Of a DNA stretch of 64,000 nucleotides, positions 53,467 to 60,548 are shown one piece after another. Source of the DNA: Polyangiaceae bacterium (lineage in GTDB: Bacteria; Myxococcota_A; Polyangia; Polyangiales; Polyangiaceae); assembly GCA_013361525.1 (NCBI GenBank), contig JABFXY010000051.1, forward strand, positions 1-64,000, given 5' to 3'. The notes under the pieces were generated by a model. That model made no database searches, was not told the origin of the DNA, and saw nothing but the letters and a program-made list of their open reading frames with translations. A program made the translations under genes and the position numbers. Within the stretch, counting starts at the first letter, position 1; the number at the start of each line of letters is the position of its first letter.

Positions 53467-55177
53467 CGAGGTAAGACGAGAGGTTGATGTTGGCCGTCTC
53501 CTCGGGCGTGGAATCGGCCGGCGGGTCGTTGCCATTGAGGAGCCCGCGGTAAGTCAGCGTCGCCGTCTGACCGGGCGTTACCAGATCGGTGATGTCCTCG
53601 ATCCAGGGCTCGACCTGCTGGCCGGGGCACCACCCACCGCGACCGAACCACCAGGTGCCGCCCTGATTGGGCACCATGCCGTGCTCGAGCTGGCCGACGC
53701 ATCCGTCGTTGGACATGGCCTCGGGGAACTCTTTCATGAACGTCATGCCGCCGACGGTGAGCTCGTGTTGGTGATTGCAGAACTCCGCGCAGCTGCTCAC
53801 CTGCGAGCCATGACCGGTGACGAGCGCGTAGAACGTCACCTTCTGCGCATCGGCCGGGATCGGCACGTCGATCGCAGGGTGGGCCATGTTGTAAGCGGTC
53901 ACGAAGGACCCGCCGGTCCAAAGCGGCGTCACCTCACGCGGCGTCGTCGTTTTGCCGCGGTTCGAGAACCGGAGCGATAGATGGGTCGACGTCGGCTGTG
54001 TGTTCCACTCCGGCGCGAAGTCCCAGCGGAAGTGGTGTTCACCCCCCGCCTGCAGCCACGCGAGCATCGGCGACGCATCGACGACCCAATGGGTCTCGCG
54101 GTGATAGCTCGTGATGAAGCGCGCGAGCTCCACGTAGGTCTGATCGTCGCGACGTAGCGACAACCACGCGAGGTAATCCCACGCGCCGCAATTGCCGAAC
54201 TCGAGCTCGTCGGGGTTTGGGCAATTGGACTCGACCTCGATCTCCAGCGTGTCGAACCCGGCCATCTCCTCTGCGGACGGCAGCGTCACGTCGATCTCCT
54301 CGAATTGCTCGAGCACGTCGCCGTCCCAAAACGGAACGACCGTGACGTCCTCCGACTCCAATCGTTCGGCCGTCGCCGCTTGTGCATTGAAGTAATTGGC
54401 CTCGTTCGCGGCGTAGGCGAGGTTCGACTTCCAAGGCCAGTAGCCTTGGTTGAAGAGCTGCGAGCTGTAGCGCTTGACGTCCGCGAGCATGCCGATGCCA
54501 CGAATGCGCTGTCGCGTGTCGATGGCAAAGCCGATCCGGCCGATGCCGTCGAGCACGCTCGAGACCCAACCGCCGATCTCGTCGGAGCGCACGGCGACGA
54601 CATGAAGATGGGTGCGCCAATGCTCGGCATCCTCGGCGCCGAGACCGGCGAGGAGATCGTCGATGCGCGATTGCATCGCCTGCAGATTCGCATCCGCGGT
54701 ATCCGCGGCGGCAGCACGCGAGACGAAGAAGTAGTGCGTGTTCTTCGGCGACGCTTCGATCAGGTTGTCGAGATCCTTTTCCCAGATGCTCGTGTCGTCG
54801 AGATCGGAAACCACGAGTGTGTCGGGGAGGAAGATGTAACTCTCACAGCCGGAATATTCGGTTGCGAATTGCCAAGTGGTGCCGTCGAGCAGCGGTACTT
54901 CGAAGTCGGCCGCGAGCTCGCCACGACGCTGGCCCGGCGACTCGTCGGACCACGCATGAATCGTCAGGCCGAGGTCCTCGCAGATAGCGGAGGGGTTGGT
55001 CGTCGCGCCGCCTTCTCCTCCCGCGCCGCCGGTCGCGCCGCCCGCTCCTCCGTTTGGTGCGCCGCCTGTGGAGGCGCCTCCGCCTCCGTCGTTCGGCTCG
55101 ACCGTTTCATCGGTACAAGCCGCGGTCCCGAGCGCACACAACAACAAGACAGAAGCGACTCGAGCAGAGGTCGACAT
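53453..55177 (-). CDS. PNGase-F-like peptide-N-glycosidase, lipoprotein
   Basis: A 574-residue lipoprotein. Signal RVASVLLLCALGTAAC is followed by a Gly-rich linker (GGGGASTGGAPNGGAGGA), a long N-terminal domain of about 270 residues, then the PNGase F fold. Catalytic landmarks known from Elizabethkingia PNGase F can be aligned. C-G-A-W-D334 in FGNCGAWDYLAW matches Cys56-x3-Asp60, and C-A-E465-F-C in VSSCAEFCNHQHEL matches the Cys204-x-Glu206-x-Cys208 disulfide loop. FITSYHRETHWVVDASPML and GGTWWFGRGGWCPGQQVEPW also fit. PNGase F removes N-glycans from Asn in proteins. ATG 55177 chosen; the longer frame lacks a signal. Confidence 0.88.
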   Translation of the reverse strand: MSTSARVASVLLLCALGTAACTDETVEPNDGGGGASTGGAPNGGAGGATGGAGGEGGATTNPSAICEDLGLTIHAWSDESPGQRRGELAADFEVPLLDGTTWQFATEYSGCESYIFLPDTLVVSDLDDTSIWEKDLDNLIEASPKNTHYFFVSRAAAADTADANLQAMQSRIDDLLAGLGAEDAEHWRTHLHVVAVRSDEIGGWVSSVLDGIGRIGFAIDTRQRIRGIGMLADVKRYSSQLFNQGYWPWKSNLAYAANEANYFNAQAATAERLESEDVTVVPFWDGDVLEQFEEIDVTLPSAEEMAGFDTLEIEVESNCPNPDELEFGNCGAWDYLAWLSLRRDDQTYVELARFITSYHRETHWVVDASPMLAWLQAGGEHHFRWDFAPEWNTQPTSTHLSLRFSNRGKTTTPREVTPLWTGGSFVTAYNMAHPAIDVPIPADAQKVTFYALVTGHGSQVSSCAEFCNHQHELTVGGMTFMKEFPEAMSNDGCVGQLEHGMVPNQGGTWWFGRGGWCPGQQVEPWIEDITDLVTPGQTATLTYRGLLNGNDPPADSTPEETANINLSSYLVIER

Positions 55178-55272
55178 GGCGGCGCATCCTAACCGAACGC
55201 AGTCGACGCTCGCCCCGCCATTCGATGCCCTAACGCTCATCTTTGTGCGCGGTCTGGTGTACCAATCACGAG

Positions 55273-55662
55273 GTGTACGACAGCGTGAAGGCACCTCTGT
55301 TGGTGGCCGGCCTCGGCGCGGCCGGGTCGGTGTGTCGTTATGGCGTGTCCGTCGCGATCCAACGAATGTTCAATACGAAGATGCCGATCGGCACATTCGT
55401 GGTGAATGTCGTCGGCTCGTTGCTGATTGGCGCCGCGATGTCGTATTTCGCCCAGCGCGGTGCCCTCGATTCGCGCGCGCGCATTGCGGTAACCGTTGGC
55501 TTTCTCGGAGGCTTCACCACGTACAGCTCGTTTTCGTTCGAGACGTGGGTGCTGTTCGAGGAGAAGCTCTATGCGCGAGCAGCCGTGAACGTCCTCGCGA
55601 CGGTGGTCTCTTGTTTCGCCGCGTGTGCGCTGGGTGTCCTCGCCGTTCGAAAGCTCGGTTGA
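55273..55662 (+). CDS. crcB: CrcB/Fluc-type fluoride channel
   Basis: A protein of about 129 residues with four helices. The family markers are all present: GLGAAGSVCRYGVS, then MPIGTFVVNVVGSLLIGAAM and the fluoride-binding GFLGGFTTYSSFSFETW with the central Thr-Thr-Tyr-Ser-Ser-Phe. It works as a dual-topology dimer exporting fluoride. I start at GTG 55273; another GTG at 55285 is possible, and the TTG at 55243 seems unlikely. There is no recognisable fluoride riboswitch in the 95-base gap upstream. It is divergent from the PNGase-like gene. Confidence 0.92.
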   Translation: MYDSVKAPLLVAGLGAAGSVCRYGVSVAIQRMFNTKMPIGTFVVNVVGSLLIGAAMSYFAQRGALDSRARIAVTVGFLGGFTTYSSFSFETWVLFEEKLYARAAVNVLATVVSCFAACALGVLAVRKLG

Positions 55663-55736
55663 GGACGCGTGCGCGCCCGGACGCGTCAGCGAATTTCCCG
55701 GGTTCATTCGACAAATCCTGCTAAGAGGGGTGTTCG

Positions 55737-57242
55737 ATGCCTCCGCGGACCGAAGCGGCAAAAGAAAAGGCCGAGGAGACGCCTGCCGCGTCCGAGGTCA
55801 CGCCTTCCGACAAGGGCTCTCAGGAAAAGGCCCCTCCCGAAAAGGCTCAGCCCGAAAAGCCGGTGACGGAGAAGACCTCCGGGGAAAAGGCCGATTCTTC
55901 GTTCAAGCCGTCCCTCGTCAAAGAGGTGAAGCGCGCCGCCGAGGAGGAGAAGGCTGGTCCTTGGCGCTCGTACAAAGAGGTCCTGGCGAAGCTCGCTCAG
56001 CGCCTCCTCGACGCGCAGCGCCCCATGAGGATCCTCCAGGCGTTGCGCTGGCCGCAAACGGTCGAGGAGCAGTTTCTCAAATCGAAGGCCCGCGAGCTGC
56101 CGGAGATCTCCTATGACCCCGATCTCGGCTTCGACCCCGAGGCGAAGCGCGCAGAGCTCGTCGAGCTCGTCCGCGACATCGACCGCGAGCTCGGCCAAAA
56201 AGACGAGCTCGGGCGCATCCTGCGCGAATCGTGTGAGGAGTACATCAAGGTCGTGCAGCTGCTCGAAGCGCGCGGCACGAAGAAGTTCTACGAGCTGTCG
56301 CGCAAGCTCTACGGCTCCGCGAAAGACATGCTCCCCGACGGCAAGACGACCGTCCGCGCGATGGGCCTGCAGCTCTACGAGCTATTGACGACGATCGCCT
56401 GCGAGCGCCTCTCGAAGACGGGCCCGGAGCCGCAGCGTCGCGACATCGATGCGCAGACGGCCGCGCTCGTTCTCAACGAGCGGCTGAGCCGGTTCTTCGG
56501 CGAGATGACGGTGCGTGTAGAGGTCGACGACGCCCTCGTGGCCGACGCCGCCGCGGGCAGCGATTACGTCAAGATTCGCAGCGGGGCGACGTTCTCCGCG
56601 CGTGACGTCGACATCCTCGAGGTGCACGAGGGTTGGGTCCACCTCGCGACGAGCCTCAATGGCCAAGCGCAGCCGGTCGCGCGATGGCTCGCCAAGGGAC
56701 CGCCGCGCACCGCAGCGGTGCAAGAGGGGCTCGCGGCTCTCCTCGAAATCCTCACCTTCCGCAGCACGCCGCGCCGCGCGAAGAAGCTGAATGATCGCCT
56801 CCTCGCCGTCGACAAAGCAGAAGACGGCGCGAGCTTCCTCGACATCTACGAGTGGTACCGCACCGAAGGATACGAGCTCGAAGAGTGCTTTCAGAGCGCG
56901 ATGCGCATCTTTCGAGGCGGCACCGTCGACGGCGGCGCGCCCTTCACGAAGGACGCCTGCTACTGCAAAGGCATCGTGCTGAATCAGGCATTCATGCTCG
57001 CGGCGCTGCAGCACGATCGCGCGGAGCTGATTCCCTTCTTGTTCGTGGGCAAGGTCGCGCACCAGGACGTGCCCGTCTTGTTCCAGCACGTGAGCGACGG
57101 AATCGTGAGGCCGCCCCCGTTCATGCCTCCGATCTTCGAGGACATGAACGGCCTCGCCGTGTGGCTTTCGTACTCGTCGTTCTTCTCGACGCTCTGCAAG
57201 ACGTCGATCGTCGAGTACTACGCCGGCGCGATGAAGCGCTAA
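55737..57242 (+). CDS. QEGLA-motif protein (DUF1704/MATCAP-like metallopeptidase)
   Basis: A 501-residue protein. A charged N-terminal 70 residues (Lys/Glu/Pro-rich, e.g. EKAPPEKAQPEKPVTEKTS) precede a helical region and the conserved core of the 'flavohemoglobin expression-modulating QEGLA motif' family. H297-E298-G-W-V-H301 in LEVHEGWVHLATSLNG gives a HExxH zinc site. Q329-E330-G-L-A in AAVQEGLAALLEIL supplies the third ligand, Glu330. The arrangement is shared with eukaryotic MATCAP tyrosine carboxypeptidases. ATG 55737 has GAGGGG upstream. The length matches the family plus the N-terminal extension. The bacterial substrate is unknown. It ends 4 bases inside the convergent STAS-like gene. 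Confidence 0.88.
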   Translation: MPPRTEAAKEKAEETPAASEVTPSDKGSQEKAPPEKAQPEKPVTEKTSGEKADSSFKPSLVKEVKRAAEEEKAGPWRSYKEVLAKLAQRLLDAQRPMRILQALRWPQTVEEQFLKSKARELPEISYDPDLGFDPEAKRAELVELVRDIDRELGQKDELGRILRESCEEYIKVVQLLEARGTKKFYELSRKLYGSAKDMLPDGKTTVRAMGLQLYELLTTIACERLSKTGPEPQRRDIDAQTAALVLNERLSRFFGEMTVRVEVDDALVADAAAGSDYVKIRSGATFSARDVDILEVHEGWVHLATSLNGQAQPVARWLAKGPPRTAAVQEGLAALLEILTFRSTPRRAKKLNDRLLAVDKAEDGASFLDIYEWYRTEGYELEECFQSAMRIFRGGTVDGGAPFTKDACYCKGIVLNQAFMLAALQHDRAELIPFLFVGKVAHQDVPVLFQHVSDGIVRPPPFMPPIFEDMNGLAVWLSYSSFFSTLCKTSIVEYYAGAMKR

Positions 57243-57667
57243 GAGCTCTGCTCGCGATCGTCGGCGTCGCGTTGCTCGAGGAGGGCGGCGAGGGCTTGGT
57301 CGCGCGTGTCGAAGATGTTCGCCTCGGCGCCATAAAGGACGCGGCTCGTATTCACGCTCGTCGCCGTCCACTTGTCCGCGCCGTAACGCACCGAATGGCG
57401 CGCATGCGTCGAGAGGACCTTCGCCCGGACCGCACCGAACGCACGGCTCGCAGCCGGGTGGACGTGCAGACCGTCGAGGCATATCAACAAGTCGACGCGC
57501 TCGCCGAAGCGAGCGAGCTCGACGTTCACACGCCGAGCCCACTCGTCGACATCCGCCGAATCGTGCAATTGGACGCCACGAAATCTGGCTTCGACGACCT
57601 TCAAACCGGAGCTCGCTACCGGGACGATCGTGAACCGCATTCGCCACGTCTCACGCGAATCAGGCAT
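57239..57667 (-). CDS. STAS/SpoIIAA-like protein
   Basis: A 142-residue cytosolic protein. The alternating strand/helix order (RFTIVPVASSGLKVVEARFR, then ARFGERVDLLICLDGLHVHP, then RVLYGAEANIFDTRDQALAA) resembles STAS- and SpoIIAA-like small domains seen in Myxococcota. The match is by fold pattern, not by a motif. ATG 57667 lies inside the last codons of the upstream alpha/beta hydrolase gene (8-base overlap), indicating coupling. The stop overlaps the convergent QEGLA gene by 4 bases. Confidence 0.6.
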   Translation of the reverse strand: MPDSRETWRMRFTIVPVASSGLKVVEARFRGVQLHDSADVDEWARRVNVELARFGERVDLLICLDGLHVHPAASRAFGAVRAKVLSTHARHSVRYGADKWTATSVNTSRVLYGAEANIFDTRDQALAALLEQRDADDREQSS

Positions 57668-58451
57668 CGGCCTCCCTAGGGAGCCCTGCCAAGAATGCGC
57701 CGACGATCGCTGCCGTCTCCCGAGGTCGCTCGTTCGCGAGGTAATGGCCGGGGCCGGGGAGGTGGACGAGCGATCCGCGTGCGATTTGCCCCACGACCGC
57801 CTTTTGCAGGAAATCGATGGGAAAGAACGGGTCGTCACAGGCGACGCACAAGACCGGGGCGCGGATGTCCCCGAGCTCGGCCTCGTAACCACCCGTGCGG
57901 AACGCCTCGAACGCTTGCCGAATGCACGGCTCGCTGGTTCGCACGGAGTCGTCGAGGATGCGGTCGCGCGTTGCGGCCGACAGCTCTTTGCAGGCAGCAC
58001 CGAGGATGGCCGTCTGCTTTTCGCGGTTCCCCGCACACGTCGAGAAGAGCTCCACCACCTCGGGCGGCATCGGGATGCCGGACGCCGGGACAGGAGAGAG
58101 CAGCGCCGCGCCGATGACGCGTTCGGGATGACGAGCGGCAAGCACCTGCGCGATTTGCCCGCCCATGCTGTGGCCGACGACCGCAAAGCGTTTCGCGCCG
58201 GCCGCATCGGCGACCGCGATCATGTCTTCGACGTACCGATCGATCGTGTACCCGTTGTCGGGCCGATCCGAATCGCCGGACCCACGATGGTCCGGGACGA
58301 TGAGCTTTTGCCCTCGAGGGTGGAGGATCTCGAAGAGATCCGACCAGACGGCGCCTGACACCATCCACCCGTGGATGAAGAGAACGGGCAGACTGCCATC
58401 ACCGATGATTCGCACCGAGAGCTCGTGACCGTCGGAGGTCCGAACGCGCAT
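57660..58451 (-). CDS. Alpha/beta-fold hydrolase
   Basis: A 263-residue hydrolase with the standard fold. The oxyanion-region strand is VLFIHGWMVSGAVW, the nucleophile elbow VVGHSMGGQIAQVL, the acid is in LCVACDDPFFPIDF and the His is in GPGHYLANERPRE. HGWM and DHRGSGDSDRPDNGYTI are typical of the haloperoxidase/epoxide-hydrolase/esterase group. ATG 58451 has AAGGAG 6 bases upstream. The substrate is unknown. The last 8 bases overlap the start of the STAS-like gene. Confidence 0.92.
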   Translation of the reverse strand: MRVRTSDGHELSVRIIGDGSLPVLFIHGWMVSGAVWSDLFEILHPRGQKLIVPDHRGSGDSDRPDNGYTIDRYVEDMIAVADAAGAKRFAVVGHSMGGQIAQVLAARHPERVIGAALLSPVPASGIPMPPEVVELFSTCAGNREKQTAILGAACKELSAATRDRILDDSVRTSEPCIRQAFEAFRTGGYEAELGDIRAPVLCVACDDPFFPIDFLQKAVVGQIARGSLVHLPGPGHYLANERPRETAAIVGAFLAGLPREADA

Positions 58452-58676
58452 GCTTGCTCCTTCCACTCACCTGGACAGCATTCGAGGCTTCGCCCCTGCA
58501 AAGCCGGCGTCCCGCGAGTCTCCCGACGTTATCAATGCATGCCCCCGGCAACCATAGAGACTCCGCGACCTCAGGGCCGATCGTGCGCTCGATTGCAATG
58601 GCGAACGGCCTGGGACGGTGGTGCGAATGGCTCGATCCGCGCTGCGCCGGAGCGCAGCGTATTCGAGTTACGACGC

Positions 58677-58724
58677 GTTCAATTCGCGCCGTTCAATTCA
58701 CACTCTGCTCAATTCACACTGTGG
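58677..58724. repeat. Three short direct repeats TTCAATTC(A/G)C
   Basis: GTTCAATTCGCGCC (58677), GTTCAATTCACACTCTG (58691) and CTCAATTCACACTGTG (58709) share the core TCAATTC(A/G)C, 14 and 18 bases apart. They span the stop of the DUF962 gene (minus strand) and the first bases of the 257-base gap before the hydrolase gene. AT-rich repeats of this kind are rare in the surrounding GC-rich sequence. The rest of 58452-58676 shows no gene or clear signal. Confidence 0.65.
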
Positions 58725-59095
58725 GCGACGCCGTTCGTCGGCGCGTGAACCTCTTCCGCCTTCTGACGCTTCGCCGTTTGGCGCTCGACCTCGCGGTTCA
58801 TCGTCCCGCGGATCGTCTTGCCCCACATGCGGAAGTCCGCGAGCAGCGACCAGAGCGGATACTTGAACGTGGCCGGGCGGTTCTTCTCGACGAAGAAATG
58901 TCCGATCCACGCGGGGCCGTAGCCGGCGACGAGCGCGAGCGGAATGAGCGCGGGCTTGCGCTTGATCGCGGCCACGCCGAGCGTGACGACCGCGGCCGTC
59001 GTGCCCGCGAAGTGAAGCATTCGGTTCGCCTTCTTCGAATGCTCGAGCACGTAATAGGGCCAGAACTCCTCGAAGGACTGAAACCGATCGCTCAT
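58709..59095 (-). CDS. DUF962 (Mpo1-like) membrane protein
   Basis: A 128-residue protein. The DUF962 pattern is clear: FQSFEEFWPYYVLEHSKKAN and RMLHFAGTTAAVVTLGVAA, then the second helix pair and GHFFVEKNRPATFKYPLWSL, then ADFRMWGKTIRGTMNREVER. The yeast homologue Mpo1 is an iron-dependent dioxygenase of phytosphingosine-derived 2-hydroxy fatty acids. The His residues of EHSKKANRMLHF and GHFFVEKNRPA are the likely ligands here. The ATG has GGGAG upstream. A 19-residue basic tail follows the family domain. Confidence 0.9.
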   Translation of the reverse strand: MSDRFQSFEEFWPYYVLEHSKKANRMLHFAGTTAAVVTLGVAAIKRKPALIPLALVAGYGPAWIGHFFVEKNRPATFKYPLWSLLADFRMWGKTIRGTMNREVERQTAKRQKAEEVHAPTNGVAHSVN

Positions 59096-59183
59096 TAGAA
59101 ACTCCCTTCGGTGGCGAGCATGTTCCAAACGCCGCCGCACGCCAAGGCCGTTCGGAGGGCGCGTGGCAAAAGTTGTCTCTTCG

Positions 59184-59975
59184 TTACTTCCCCGAAAAGC
59201 TCGGCTTGCGCTTCTCGGCGTAGGCCGCGAGCCCTTCCTTCGCATCTTGGCTCGCAAACAGCTCCGCTTGCAGCTCGCGCTCGAGGGCGAGGCCTTGCTC
59301 GAGCCCGACCTCGAGCCCGGTGGCGACGGCTCGCTTGATCGCACCGACGGCGAGCGTCGCCTTGCCCGGCTTCGTGAACCGACGCGCATAGTCGGTCGCC
59401 TTCTTCATGAAATCGGCGTGCGACTCGGCGTCCCACGTCTCGTGGAGGAGCCCGAGCGTGCGCCCCTCTTCCATCTCGAACGTCGCACCTTCGCACATCA
59501 TCTGAAGCGCCTTCGCCTTGCCGAGCAGGCGCGCGAGCCGCTGCGTGCCGCCCGTGCCCGGCAGGACACCCAGGGCGACCTCGGGCAGGCCGATCTTTCC
59601 GGCGCCGCGGCGCGCGACACGAAGGTCACAAGCGAGCGCGATCTCGAGGCCCCCGCCGACGCAATGGCCGTTGATGGCGGCGATGACGAGCTTCGGCGTG
59701 TGCTCGAGCCGGAGCAACGTCTCGTTCGCGTGGAGGCAGAAGTAGTATTTGAAGTTGGCGTCGGCCTCCTTCAGCATGTTGATGTTCGCGCCCGCGCAGA
59801 AGAAGCGCTCTCCGTAACCCGTGATGACCACGACCTGCACGTCGGGATCGAACCTCGCTTCGAGGATCGCCGCGTCGAGGTCCTTCATCATCTCGAACGT
59901 GTAGCCGTTGAACGGAGGGTCGTTCAGGGTGACGAGCGCCACTCCTGCGGAGGTCTGATAGTCGACGAGGGCCAT
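59184..59975 (-). CDS. Enoyl-CoA hydratase/isomerase (crotonase family)
   Basis: A 263-residue crotonase-fold enzyme. Family segments: LVTLNDPPFNGYTFEMMKDL, ERFFCAGANINMLKEA (CoA/oxyanion region), INGHCVGGGLEIALACDLRV and GKIGLPEVALGVLPGTGGTQ, whose Glu is a candidate catalytic residue. Enoyl-CoA hydratases hydrate trans-2-enoyl-CoA in fatty-acid beta-oxidation. ATG 59975 chosen; the frame continues upstream to 60509 but reads as non-coding. It is divergent from the ACP-ketosynthase operon across a 269-base gap, so it may serve the same lipid pathway, although a separate beta-oxidation role is equally possible. Confidence 0.9.
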   Translation of the reverse strand: MALVDYQTSAGVALVTLNDPPFNGYTFEMMKDLDAAILEARFDPDVQVVVITGYGERFFCAGANINMLKEADANFKYYFCLHANETLLRLEHTPKLVIAAINGHCVGGGLEIALACDLRVARRGAGKIGLPEVALGVLPGTGGTQRLARLLGKAKALQMMCEGATFEMEEGRTLGLLHETWDAESHADFMKKATDYARRFTKPGKATLAVGAIKRAVATGLEVGLEQGLALERELQAELFASQDAKEGLAAYAEKRKPSFSGK

Positions 59976-60178
59976 GGGCTTTGCCGCGAGTGGAGCACAC
60001 TTTTTTCGCGGTCTCTTCGGCGAACGGAACAAAAAAACGGCGCTGGTGCGCGGGGGGAACCGGCGGCGTCCCGCGGTAGATCCCGGTTGCGAAGAGTCGG
60101 GCGACACAATCGTCGGCTTGCCGCGCGAATTTCCTGCTCGCCGTGTTATGAGGCCTGGTTGCTGACGTCCAACGACCC

Positions 60179-60208
60179 CGATGGGTCTGCGCTTTGCGTA
60201 GCCCATCG
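60179..60208. promoter_or_regulatory. Hairpin upstream of the ACP-ketosynthase operon
   Basis: CGATGGG (60179-60185) and CCCATCG (60202-60208) pair perfectly around a 16-base loop, ending 36 bases before the ACP start codon. It is in the 269-base divergent gap and could be an operator or a 5'-leader structure. I found no convincing -35/-10 box in the gap. Confidence 0.4.
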
Positions 60209-60244
60209 CTTGGGGCATCAGCAATCCCCCGGGAGGCGGAACCT

Positions 60245-60544
60245 GTGAATGCTTATGAAGTACGCGTCGCTCTGAAAGAGCTGATGATCGAAGAGCTGAA
60301 CCTCGCGGGGAAGAAGCCGGACGACATCGACGATGACGCACCGCTCTTCGGCGAAGGCCTCGGCCTCGACTCGCTCGACGCGCTCCAGCTCGCGATGGTC
60401 GTGGAAGAAAAGTTCGGTGTGAAGGTCCCCGAGGGTGAGCCCGCGCGAAGGATCTTTGCTTCGGTGAACGCGCTCGTCGGCCACATCGTGGTCCATCGCG
60501 CCACGCCACGATCCGACGACGTCCGAGGGGCCGAGAACGGCTGA
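60245..60544 (+). CDS. Acyl carrier protein
   Basis: A 99-residue carrier protein. I use GTG 60245 because GGGAGGCGG sits about 7 bases upstream. The phosphopantetheine attachment serine is S43 in the canonical GLGLDSLDALQLAMVVEEKF. An ACP-type acidic helix follows and FASVNALVGHIVVHR ends the domain, with a short variable tail. It carries growing acyl chains on a thioester. The upstream DDIDDDAPLFGEGLG matches specialised ACPs of aryl-polyene/type II clusters as well as those of primary FAS. The ketosynthase gene begins 4 bases after the stop. Confidence 0.93.
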   Translation: MNAYEVRVALKELMIEELNLAGKKPDDIDDDAPLFGEGLGLDSLDALQLAMVVEEKFGVKVPEGEPARRIFASVNALVGHIVVHRATPRSDDVRGAENG

Positions 60545-60548
60545 AGCC

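Noticed and set aside
55178..55272. Fluoride riboswitch ahead of crcB
   Set aside because: The 95-base gap contains GATGCC and GGCGCATCC-like pieces but not the conserved crcB-motif order or the closing CTGATGA-type segment.
59976..60509. Extension of the enoyl-CoA hydratase frame
   Set aside because: Covers the divergent promoter region and the ACP gene antisense; the ATG at 59975 opens the normal crotonase N-terminus.
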